Assembly: GCA_963822485.1 (NCBI GenBank) | Contig: CAWGHW010000011.1 | Location: 1-64,000 of the forward strand | DNA from: DASUBV01 sp963822485 | GTDB lineage: Bacteria > Actinomycetota > Actinomycetes > Streptosporangiales > Streptosporangiaceae | Length of the DNA: 64,000 nucleotides | Direction: 5' to 3' | In this document: positions 52,118 through 59,363 of the stretch, in pieces | Layout: each line of letters opens with the position of its first letter | Position numbering within the stretch: the stretch's first letter is position 1 | Translations under genes and position numbers: made by a program | The notes under the pieces: model-generated | Told to the model about the DNA's origin: nothing | Databases searched by the model: none | Seen by the model: only the letters and a program-made list of their open reading frames with translations

Positions 52118-52324
52118 ATGGCTGAGTCCCAGGGTAGTTTCGCTTGGCGCAAGAGCTCCCGAAGCTTTAACGAGGCCAACTGCGTAGAAGTCGCTAGTGC
52201 GGGCGAACACGTGCTCGTGCGTGACTCGAAAGCGGTAGCCGACGGCGGCCCGTATCTTAAGTTCAGCGCATCGGCCTGGAAGCCGTTCGTCAAATCCATC
52301 AAGGACGGCCAAATAGGCTGGTAG
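52118..52324 (+). CDS. DUF397 domain protein
   Basis: 68 residues. FAWRKSSRSFNEANCVEVAS and VLVRDSKAVADGGPYLKFSA plus WKPFVKSIKDGQI match the DUF397 layout exactly. ATG 52118. DUF397 genes usually follow an XRE/DUF5753 regulator and act as its partner; here no such regulator is adjacent, so this is an orphan. It is convergent with the STAND gene. Confidence 0.9.
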   Translation: MAESQGSFAWRKSSRSFNEANCVEVASAGEHVLVRDSKAVADGGPYLKFSASAWKPFVKSIKDGQIGW

Positions 52325-52375
52325 GGTCTGCGGGGCACGGTGTCGCTTTTCCGTAATGCGGAAACTGCCCGGCTA

Positions 52376-55168
52376 CTACAGCAATCTGCGAATCCTCCGG
52401 GTTGCCCTCGTCAAGACGAGGAAGATGTAGATGAGGCACCTAGCGACCCTTTCCCGGCGAGTGACGCCCAGGTCGATCACGATCTGGGCAAGCCTGCGAT
52501 GGTCTGAGCCGTAAGCTGCCCCACTGATCGCCAGGGCACGCTTCATGCTGGCGCGGACGTCGCTGAGATTTCTCATCCGCATCTGGACGACGGCCAGGCT
52601 GATGAGGGTTCTGGCGACTTCGAAATGGTCGGGGCCATAGACCGCTTCGCTGATCTCCAGGGAACGCTTCAGGCTCGCGCTGGCGTCCGCTAGCTCGCCC
52701 AGCCGCAACTGGACGACGCCCAGGAGAACCAGCGCTGAGGCGACCTCGGGATGATCGGGGCGATAGACCTCCACGCTGATCGCCAGAGCCCGCTTCAGCC
52801 TGGCGCTGGCGTCCCCCAGCTCGCCCAGCCTCAGCTGGACGAGGCTCAGGTTGATCAGCGCCGTTGCGACCCAGGGATGCCGGTCACGGTCATAGACCGC
52901 CTCTCTGATCACCAGCGCGCGTTCAATACTGGCGCGGGCGTCCCTCAGCTCACCCAGCTCCAGCTGGACGGCCCCTAGGTAAACCAGTGCTGAGGCAAGC
53001 TCGGGATGGTCAGGGCCATAGGCCTTCTCGAGGTCATCCAGGGCGTGCTCCAAGCTAGCGCGTGCGTTCCCTAGCTCGCCCTGCCGTGTCTGGACGGCGC
53101 CCAGGCTAACCAGCGCGGCAGCGACCTCGGGATGGTCGGCGCGATAGACCTCCATGCTGATCGCCAGGGCACGCTCCGAACTGGCGCGCGCACTCGTCAG
53201 CTCCCCCTGCCGCCTCTGGATACCGCTCAGGCCGATCAGGGCTCTGGCGGCCTCGGCATGATCAGGTCTGTCGGCCGCCTCGCTGATAGTCAGCGCTCGC
53301 TCGAAACTGGCGCGGGCGTCCGCCAGTTGGCCCAGCCGAAGCTGGACCAGGCCCAGGTTAACGAAAGTATGGGTGAGCTCCGGATGATCGTGGTTATCCC
53401 CGCCCTGAAAGATTGCCAGGACGCGTTCAATGCTGACGCGGGCCTCCCCAAGTTCCCACTGATCCCGCTGGATGATGCTCAGATTCCCGAGCGCCCTGGC
53501 GACCTCGAGACTGCCAGGGCCATACTGTCTCTCGAAGATGGCCAGGGCAGGTTCGATAACGGCCCGGGCCATGCCCAGCTCACCCAGCTTCAGTAGGACG
53601 GCGCCCAGATTATCGAGGTCCTTGGCTATCTCGCGATCATCGCGTGGGTCGGCCGTCTCCTGGACCTCCAAGGCGCGTGCAAAAGTTACCTGGGCAGCCC
53701 TCGGCTGCTCTGATTCCGACAGGTAGACCCCGAGCTTCCTGAGCAGGTCGATCTTTTTCGTTAGTAAGGAGGGATTGCTCGCGTGCTGGGTGACCGCCTT
53801 AATGTGTGGCGCCAGGCTGGCGTACCGCGGCCAGCCCCGGTAATCAGCTGGCTCGGGCGGCAGAACAGCGGTTACCAGGCCGAGTGCCCGCTCGGCCCAC
53901 TCGGCAGACTGGGCGTTATCGAGCTGGTCACGGGTCACTGCCTGGACCAGCCGGTGGACTCGCAGGTGGCCCTGATCCAGAACGGTGACCAGGTTCCGTG
54001 CTGCCAGAGCTCCCACGGTCTCGCTGCGTTCGGTGTCATCAAGCATCCCGGCGGGGACGCCGCCGACCCTGGCCCTGCCCGTGCTCAGAAGGTCCAGATC
54101 GATGTCATCCGAATCGAGGAATGCGCACAGCCGAAGCAAGTCCACTGCGGCAGGTCTCTCGCTGGACAACTGGCTGAAACTCATCAGCCAGGTCTGGGCC
54201 ACGCTGGCTGGATACTCGGCCGAGCCTAGGCTGGTCTCACGCAACCTCCTGGCCAGCATCGGATCTCGGTACGACTCCAGATACCGGCGAATCGTCATCG
54301 ACCGGGTGTCGATATAGGCCGCGGCCTGGGCCAGAGCCAGCGGAAGATCACCTAGCTCGTCCGCGAGTTCGCCGGCAGCTTCCGGCTCATCACGCCCAGA
54401 CCGCTTACTGACGAACTTCACGGAGTCTGCTCGGGTGAACTCCTCCAGATCCACCTGCGTGGCCATCCCGCTCCACACCCGGTTGCGGCTGGTGATCAGA
54501 ATATGGCCCCCGCCATGGGGCAGCATTCCGGCAAGATCATCCGGAGACTGGGCGTTGTCGAACACCACCAGCCAATCCCGCCGCGACCCCAGAGCACTCA
54601 TTACCTTGACGGCGGTCTTGCCTATCGCCGCCTCCACGGACAGTCCCAGGAGCGGCGCCAGCGCAGCCAGGTCCTCAGCAACAGACACTGACGAATCCGC
54701 CCGGACCCACCCCGCCAGCTGATACCGGCCGGACTGGCGCATCCGGTGGGCATACTCCAGCACGAGCTGCGACTTACCCACGCCGCCGAGCCCGCGCACG
54801 GCGACCACCGCAACGGGACCGCCTGCCAGGAGTCTCTCCAGGTCTTCCAGATTTACTGCGCGACCCGTGAAGGTCGGATTGCGCAGCGGCAGCGTATCTC
54901 CCGACCGGTCAGACGATTCGGGCGCAGCAGAGCCCTGGCCGTTATCTTCGGACGCTGGGCGGGCCACCCTCGTGGCGATCTTGCCCAGGAACACCGGGAT
55001 GAGGGCACACGCGGCGAGCGGCACAGCCACGATGGTGGCCCAGCCAACCCAGTGGTTAAAGCCCGCCGTACTGTCTGCCTGCAGTGCGCGCACTGGCACT
55101 ATGACCGCCACGGCCAGCACGACCAGGAGCAGCAGCGTCCATGCTGGAGCCCTGAACCCCCGTCTCAC
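52376..55168 (-). CDS. Membrane-anchored STAND NTPase: NB-ARC plus TPR repeats
   Basis: 930 residues. Two membrane segments (about 8-28 and 43-65) precede the FTGR motif (100-103), P-loop RGLGGVGKSQL (about 125-135), Walker B DWLVVFDNAQ, sensor HILITSRNRVW and LGDLPLALAQAAAYI. Residues about 490-900 are roughly ten 42-residue TPR units of the GELADARASLERALAISE type, encoded by 126-bp repeats. The C-terminus is basic and hydrophobic (CLIYIFLVLTR). STAND proteins are signal-sensing switches, some antiviral; the trigger here is unknown. The gene is an island cargo. Confidence 0.88.
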   Translation of the reverse strand: MRRGFRAPAWTLLLLVVLAVAVIVPVRALQADSTAGFNHWVGWATIVAVPLAACALIPVFLGKIATRVARPASEDNGQGSAAPESSDRSGDTLPLRNPTFTGRAVNLEDLERLLAGGPVAVVAVRGLGGVGKSQLVLEYAHRMRQSGRYQLAGWVRADSSVSVAEDLAALAPLLGLSVEAAIGKTAVKVMSALGSRRDWLVVFDNAQSPDDLAGMLPHGGGHILITSRNRVWSGMATQVDLEEFTRADSVKFVSKRSGRDEPEAAGELADELGDLPLALAQAAAYIDTRSMTIRRYLESYRDPMLARRLRETSLGSAEYPASVAQTWLMSFSQLSSERPAAVDLLRLCAFLDSDDIDLDLLSTGRARVGGVPAGMLDDTERSETVGALAARNLVTVLDQGHLRVHRLVQAVTRDQLDNAQSAEWAERALGLVTAVLPPEPADYRGWPRYASLAPHIKAVTQHASNPSLLTKKIDLLRKLGVYLSESEQPRAAQVTFARALEVQETADPRDDREIAKDLDNLGAVLLKLGELGMARAVIEPALAIFERQYGPGSLEVARALGNLSIIQRDQWELGEARVSIERVLAIFQGGDNHDHPELTHTFVNLGLVQLRLGQLADARASFERALTISEAADRPDHAEAARALIGLSGIQRRQGELTSARASSERALAISMEVYRADHPEVAAALVSLGAVQTRQGELGNARASLEHALDDLEKAYGPDHPELASALVYLGAVQLELGELRDARASIERALVIREAVYDRDRHPWVATALINLSLVQLRLGELGDASARLKRALAISVEVYRPDHPEVASALVLLGVVQLRLGELADASASLKRSLEISEAVYGPDHFEVARTLISLAVVQMRMRNLSDVRASMKRALAISGAAYGSDHRRLAQIVIDLGVTRRERVARCLIYIFLVLTRATRRIRRLL

Positions 55169-55245
55169 CAGTAGCCTCCATAGTGGTCCCGTGCTGATCG
55201 TCCCTCTGCGGCGATCAGGGTGCCACTGCTACGGCCATGGCATCA

Positions 55246-55284
55246 TTACAGAGCGGCGCTGCGCCCGCGCCGGTTCTTCTTCAC
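55246..55284 (-). pseudogene. Aldo/keto reductase 5'-end remnant
   Basis: GTG 55284 opens KKNRRGRSAAL and stops at TAA 55248-55246. It matches the first codons of the intact reductase at 51656 (KKNRLGRSAVQ). It follows the DUF429 pseudogene just as the intact gene follows its remnant. Confidence 0.75.
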
Positions 55285-55360
55285 GTCGCCACCCTCCTGC
55301 CGATCCTCATCATGGCAGCTGGCTCAGCGTCGTCTCGTTCGGCGGGATCGCGACCCAGCC
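55256..55360. repeat. Direct repeat copy B: DUF429 end plus aldo/keto reductase start
   Basis: Partner of 51628-51732, same length, about 90 percent identical. It bounds the other end of the 3.6-kb island with DUF397 and the STAND gene. Confidence 0.92.
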
Positions 55361-55788
55361 CTCGGTACGTGCCGCTGCCTCCTCGGCCGGGCTCCGCGGC
55401 CGGAGCTTGAGGCCGCGACTGGCGGCCCGGGCCGCCAGCGCGGCGATGAGGGCGTCGGCGGCGTCGTGACTGCGTCGGCACTGGTCGGCGACGTCCCCCT
55501 GTTTGAGCCAAGGGGTTTGGGCCGTCAGTCCATCCATCAGCTGCCCCAGCGTCGCCGGGTCACGGGGGCGCTTGTAGCCGCGGTGGGTCAGGCCCCAGAC
55601 CTTCAGCGACGCCGCCGGGTAGACCTCGACGACCTTCCCGGTGCCCGTGCGGTCCACCGGGTGGCCGCGCCGGGCCAGCTCGGCCAGCAGGATCGCGCAA
55701 CGCATGTGACCCGCAGCGCCAGCGCCCGGCGCCAGCCCGGCGTGGTCCCTTCGGGCTCCGCGGCCAGGTCCACCCCGACTGTCAGCAC
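55310..55788 (-). pseudogene. DUF429 protein with internal deletion
   Basis: GTG 55788 opens LTVGVDLAAEPEGT, the family N-terminus. About 30 codons later, in another frame, the C-terminal half resumes: HMRCAILLAELARRGHPVDRTG, VVEVYPAASLKVWGLTHRGYK, SHDAADALIAALAARAA. The usual central part of over 100 residues is missing, so this is a decayed gene. Its start overlaps the ABM-domain stop. DUF429 proteins are RNase H-fold, possibly nuclease-related. Confidence 0.75.
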
Positions 55789-56144
55789 CCGCTCACGCTA
55801 GCGGGCCGGTGCCTGCGGCGCTTCCGGGGCCTGCGGGCGGCGATGCCGGGGGCGCAGAAGATCGTGTCGTAGTAGTGGATGATCAGGGGCTCGGTGAGCA
55901 TGGACTCGAAGCTGTCGGTGAAGCCGCGTGCGGTGCGCCAGGCCAGGTAGTCCTCGTAGTGGTGCCGCTTCGTCCACTGGGTGAGGCCGCCGACGTGGTC
56001 GGGGTCGTCCTGGTCGCGCAGGATGCGGATGGCCTCGCAGCTCTCGTGCTTGAGGCTCTCGCCCAGGATCTCGAGCAGGAGGTTCGCGACGTCGTCGCCG
56101 CGGCCCGGCTGGGCCTTCAACTCGGTGATCACCTGGGTGCTCAT
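55782..56144 (-). CDS. Antibiotic biosynthesis monooxygenase (ABM) domain protein
   Basis: 120 residues: STQVITELKAQPGRGDDVANLLLEILGESL, CEAIRILRDQDDPDHV, LTQWTKRHHYEDYLAWR. This is the dimeric ferredoxin-like ABM fold of small oxygenases. ATG 56144 has AAGGGAG upstream. It follows the FAD hydroxylase by 116 bp on the same strand; the pair may oxidise an aromatic compound. The C-terminus is Arg-rich. Confidence 0.83.
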   Translation of the reverse strand: MSTQVITELKAQPGRGDDVANLLLEILGESLKHESCEAIRILRDQDDPDHVGGLTQWTKRHHYEDYLAWRTARGFTDSFESMLTEPLIIHYYDTIFCAPGIAARRPRKRRRHRPASVSGC

Positions 56145-56260
56145 GGCGGCTCCCTTCTCGACTCCGTATTCTGCTGTCAAAGTCGAGCCTGGCTGGTCCG
56201 GCTGGAGGAGCTGCAAGACCGCGCGACGTCGAGGTATGTCCTCCCAGGGGAGCTTCGCGT

Positions 56261-57727
56261 CTACGCCGCGGTGGGCGGTCCGAACCAGGTGGTGAGCGCG
56301 TCAGGGAGTCCGGGCTGGGGGTGATCTCCGGCCCAGGCGACGTGTCCGTCGGGCCGGATCAGCACGGCGGCGGGAGCGGTGACTACGCCGAGCACCGGCA
56401 GCTCCCAGGTGCCGGCGTAGGTGGCGTCGGTCAGCCGGACCCGGTCGGCCCAGGGGGTGATGTCGAGGCTGCCGGGCTCGCCGAGGTTCAGGAGCACGGG
56501 CCGGGCGTCGTGCAGCAGCGTGAAGACTCGCTGCGGGCCGTCGGCGGTGGCCAGGTCGAGGTCGGGCATGCGGCGTCCGAGCAGCGGGTGTCCCGCGCCG
56601 AGGTCGTAGCGGATGTCCAGGCCGGACATCATCGCGGCGATCCGCTTGCGCGGCTGGTCCATGCTCAGCAGGCCGGACATGGTGTCGCGCAGGGCGTCGG
56701 TACGGTCGTCCTGGCGGGTGAGCGCGGTCTGCGCCATGGTGTTCTGCAGCACGCGGGCCGCGACCGGGTGCCGCTCGGCGTGGTAGGTGTCCAGGAGGCT
56801 TGCCGGGGACGTCTGCCTGACCACCTGGGCCAGCTTCCAGCCCAGGTTCACCGCGTCCTGCACGCCGGTGTTGAGGCCCTGCCCGCCGACCGGGGAGTGC
56901 ACGTGGGCGGCGTCGCCCGCGAGCAGGACACGTCCCTTCCGGTAGGACGCCGCCTGCCGGGTCATGTCGGTGAACCGGGAGATCCAGACGGGGCTGTGCA
57001 CCCCGAAGTCGGTTCCCCATACGTCGACGATCGCCTGGCTGAGATCACGCAGGGCCGGCTCGCCGGGGTGCCCGGTGTGCTGTTCTCTCACGACGACCCG
57101 TACGTGCTTCCCGTCTTCTAGCCTGCCGAGGGAGTGGATGCCCTTGTCATCGCGGCGGATGCCCAGCTCCGGCTCCTCGGCCATCTCGACCTCGGCGACC
57201 AGCGAGCTGGTGGTCGGGTCCCAGCCGGGGAACTCGATGCCGGCTGCCTTGCGGATCAGGCTGCGCCCTCCGTCACAGCCGGCCAGGTAGTCCGCTCGCA
57301 GCGACGAGCCGTCCGCCAGCCGGACATCGACGCCGGTGTCATCCTGCGCGAGTCCCGCCACCTCGCTGCCGTAGTAGATCGGGACGTCGAGCTCGGCGAC
57401 CCAGTCGGCCAGGGTGCGCTCGATGCGGTCCTGCCATAGCCCGAGCCCGTAGTTGTGCCGGGTGGGAAAGTCGCTGATGTCCAGGGGGATCATGGAGAAC
57501 GACGTGACCTGAGCCACCTGCCCCTGGGCGAGGAAGCGGTCGGCGATTCCGCGCTGATCGAGAACCTCGATGGTGCGTGCGTGCAGGCCGCCTGCCCGCG
57601 AGCCGGTGAGATCGTGGCTGGCGCGGCGTTCGACAATGGCGACGTCGATTCCGGCCAGCGCCAGTTCGCCGGCCAGCATCAGCCCGGTCGGACCTCCTCC
57701 GGCGACTACCACCGCATGCTTGCTCAT
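56261..57727 (-). CDS. FAD-dependent aromatic-ring hydroxylase
   Basis: 488 residues. VVAGGGPTGLMLAGELALAG binds FAD, GCDGGRSLIRKAAGIEFPG is the DG motif, and VLLAGDAAHVHSPVGGQGLN the GD motif, followed by a C-terminal thioredoxin-like domain. It resembles polyketide and phenol hydroxylases (PHBH fold) and uses NAD(P)H and oxygen to hydroxylate an aromatic ring. Only 9 bp separate its start from the unusual promoter-terminator region. The substrate is unknown. Confidence 0.9.
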   Translation of the reverse strand: MSKHAVVVAGGGPTGLMLAGELALAGIDVAIVERRASHDLTGSRAGGLHARTIEVLDQRGIADRFLAQGQVAQVTSFSMIPLDISDFPTRHNYGLGLWQDRIERTLADWVAELDVPIYYGSEVAGLAQDDTGVDVRLADGSSLRADYLAGCDGGRSLIRKAAGIEFPGWDPTTSSLVAEVEMAEEPELGIRRDDKGIHSLGRLEDGKHVRVVVREQHTGHPGEPALRDLSQAIVDVWGTDFGVHSPVWISRFTDMTRQAASYRKGRVLLAGDAAHVHSPVGGQGLNTGVQDAVNLGWKLAQVVRQTSPASLLDTYHAERHPVAARVLQNTMAQTALTRQDDRTDALRDTMSGLLSMDQPRKRIAAMMSGLDIRYDLGAGHPLLGRRMPDLDLATADGPQRVFTLLHDARPVLLNLGEPGSLDITPWADRVRLTDATYAGTWELPVLGVVTAPAAVLIRPDGHVAWAGDHPQPGLPDALTTWFGPPTAA

Positions 57728-57793
57728 AGCTGAGTGACTCCCGTTTCCGCAGGTTGTGGCCTCGGCCAGCGATTATGCGGCATGACCCGGGTC

Positions 57794-57862
57794 TTGCGGC
57801 AAGTCCCCCGGTGCGCTATAGGTTGATAGTGGAGGGGAGTGCGAACCCCTCCTTTTGCTTTT
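57794..57862 (+). promoter_or_regulatory. Promoter running straight into an intrinsic terminator
   Basis: TTGCGG (57794-57799), a 17-base spacer and TATAGG (57817-57822) predict a start near 57829. There the stem GGAGGGG (57831-57837) begins, pairing with CCCCTCC (57846-57852) and followed by TTTTGCTTTT. Transcription would stop within about 35 bases unless the hairpin is prevented. Confidence 0.55.
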
Positions 57863-58010
57863 CGCCTGCTGTGGACGGACAACGCCGGAAGCGGTTGCCG
57901 CCACGCTCCCCAGGCCGGTCTTCGACCGCTTCGCCGCCCACCGTGGCATCGCGTTCCGCCTCGGGCTGGTCGACTGCCCGTGTTTATGCGAAGCATGGTC
58001 TCGGAACCGC

Positions 58011-58048
58011 TTGCCAACGCCTCCTTCTTCGGTAACATACTGAGTATG
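58011..58048 (+). promoter_or_regulatory. padR-operon promoter with overlapping operator
   Basis: TTGCCA (58011-58016) and TAACAT (58033-58038) lie 16 bases apart. CATACT-G-AGTATG (58036-58048), a perfect 13-base palindrome, overlaps the -10 and is a likely PadR autoregulatory site. The padR ATG follows 18 bases later. The rest of 57863-58010 shows no recognisable gene. Confidence 0.6.
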
Positions 58049-58065
58049 CTACTGAAGATTGAGCC

Positions 58066-58650
58066 ATGAGCATCCGGCACGCGCTGCTGGCGCTGCTCAG
58101 CGAGGGACCGAAGTACGGACTGCGGCTGCGCGAGGAGTTCGAGGCGGGCACCGGGGAAGTCTGGCCGCTGAACATCGGGCAGGTGTACACCACGCTGCAG
58201 CGGCTGGAGCGCGACGGCCTGATCGAGTCCGACGACGATGATGAGCGGGACAGCCCGCAGAAGCGGTTCCGCATCAGCGCCGGCGGTGAGCGTGAGCTGG
58301 CCAGATGGCTGCGGACGCCGCCGGACATGTCGTCACCGCCGCGCGACGAGCTGGTGATCAAGGTGCTGGTGGCGCTGCGCGTGCCGGGCACCGACGTGGG
58401 CGAGGTGATCCAGGCGCACCGCCGCTACCTGATCGAGCTCATGCAGCAGTGGACCCGGATCAAGGAGGCGGACGCTGGCCGCGATCTCGCGCTGGGGCTG
58501 GCGGTGGACGCGGAGCTGTTCCGGCTGGACGCGGTGGTCCGCTGGCTGGACGCCGCGGACGGCCGGATCAAGCGCGCCGCCGCCGAGCCTCCCGCCGCCG
58601 TGCGGGACAACCTGCCGAAGCTCAGGAACAAGACAGGGGTGACGCCGTGA
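58066..58650 (+). CDS. PadR-family transcriptional regulator
   Basis: 194 residues. IRHALLALLSEGPKYGLRLREEF and LNIGQVYTTLQRLERDGLIE form the PadR winged helix; the C-terminal Vir-like helical part is AHRRYLIELMQQWTRIKEAD. ATG 58066 is preceded by GAAGATTGAG. Its stop overlaps the ABC ATPase start (GTGA), so it represses its own export operon. Confidence 0.9.
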   Translation: MSIRHALLALLSEGPKYGLRLREEFEAGTGEVWPLNIGQVYTTLQRLERDGLIESDDDDERDSPQKRFRISAGGERELARWLRTPPDMSSPPRDELVIKVLVALRVPGTDVGEVIQAHRRYLIELMQQWTRIKEADAGRDLALGLAVDAELFRLDAVVRWLDAADGRIKRAAAEPPAAVRDNLPKLRNKTGVTP

Positions 58651-59363
58651 GCATGCTCGAACTGCGCCAGGTGTCCAAGGTGTACGGCACGGGCGCCGCC
58701 GAGGTGCACGCGCTGCGCGGCGTCAGCCTCGACGTCGGCCCCGGGATGATGGTGGCGGTGATGGGGCCGAGCGGGTCGGGCAAGTCGACGCTGCTGACCA
58801 TCGCCGGCAGCCTGGAGGAACCGACCAGCGGCCAGGTCCTCGTGGCCGGGCAGGACCTGGCCACGATGTCGCGCAACGACAAGGCGCGGCTGCGCCGGCA
58901 GTCGATCGGGTACGTGTTCCAGGACTTCAACCTGCTGCCGGGCCTGACCGCCGCGGAGAACGTCGCGCTGCCGCTGGAACTGGACGGCGTCGGCGCCCGG
59001 AAGGCCGGGGAAGCCGGGCTGCGCGCACTGGACGCGCTCGGCCTGGCCGAGCGCGCGTCGAGCTACCCGGACCAGCTGTCGGGCGGCGAACGGCAGCGGG
59101 TCGCGATCGCCCGCGCGGTGGTCGGCGACCGGCACCTGCTGCTCGCCGACGAGCCGTCGGGCGCGCTGGACTCGGCCAACAGCGAGGCGGTGATGCGCAT
59201 GATCCACGTCGCGTGCCAGCAAGGCGTGGCCGCCGTCGTCGTCACGCACGACGCGCAGCTGGCCGCGTGGGCGGACCGGGTGGTGTTCATCCGGGACGGC
59301 CGCGTCGTCGACCAGACGGTGCCGGCGCCGGGCCCGGAGTCCTTGCTCGGGCAGGACCGATGA
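58647..59363 (+). CDS. ABC transporter ATPase, MacB/LolD type
   Basis: 238 residues. Walker A GPSGSGKSTLL, signature LSGGERQRVAIARAV, Walker B LLLADEPSGALD, and VVTHDAQLAAWADRVVFIRDG. It is the classical MacB/FtsE-like ATPase paired with FtsX permeases. GTG 58647 is coupled to the padR stop and its own stop overlaps the permease start (ATGA). Confidence 0.92.
   Translation: MSMLELRQVSKVYGTGAAEVHALRGVSLDVGPGMMVAVMGPSGSGKSTLLTIAGSLEEPTSGQVLVAGQDLATMSRNDKARLRRQSIGYVFQDFNLLPGLTAAENVALPLELDGVGARKAGEAGLRALDALGLAERASSYPDQLSGGERQRVAIARAVVGDRHLLLADEPSGALDSANSEAVMRMIHVACQQGVAAVVVTHDAQLAAWADRVVFIRDGRVVDQTVPAPGPESLLGQDR

Noticed and set aside
52751..53596. Plus-strand frames over the STAND gene
   Set aside because: Antisense copies of the TPR repeats; periodic only because the TPR DNA is.
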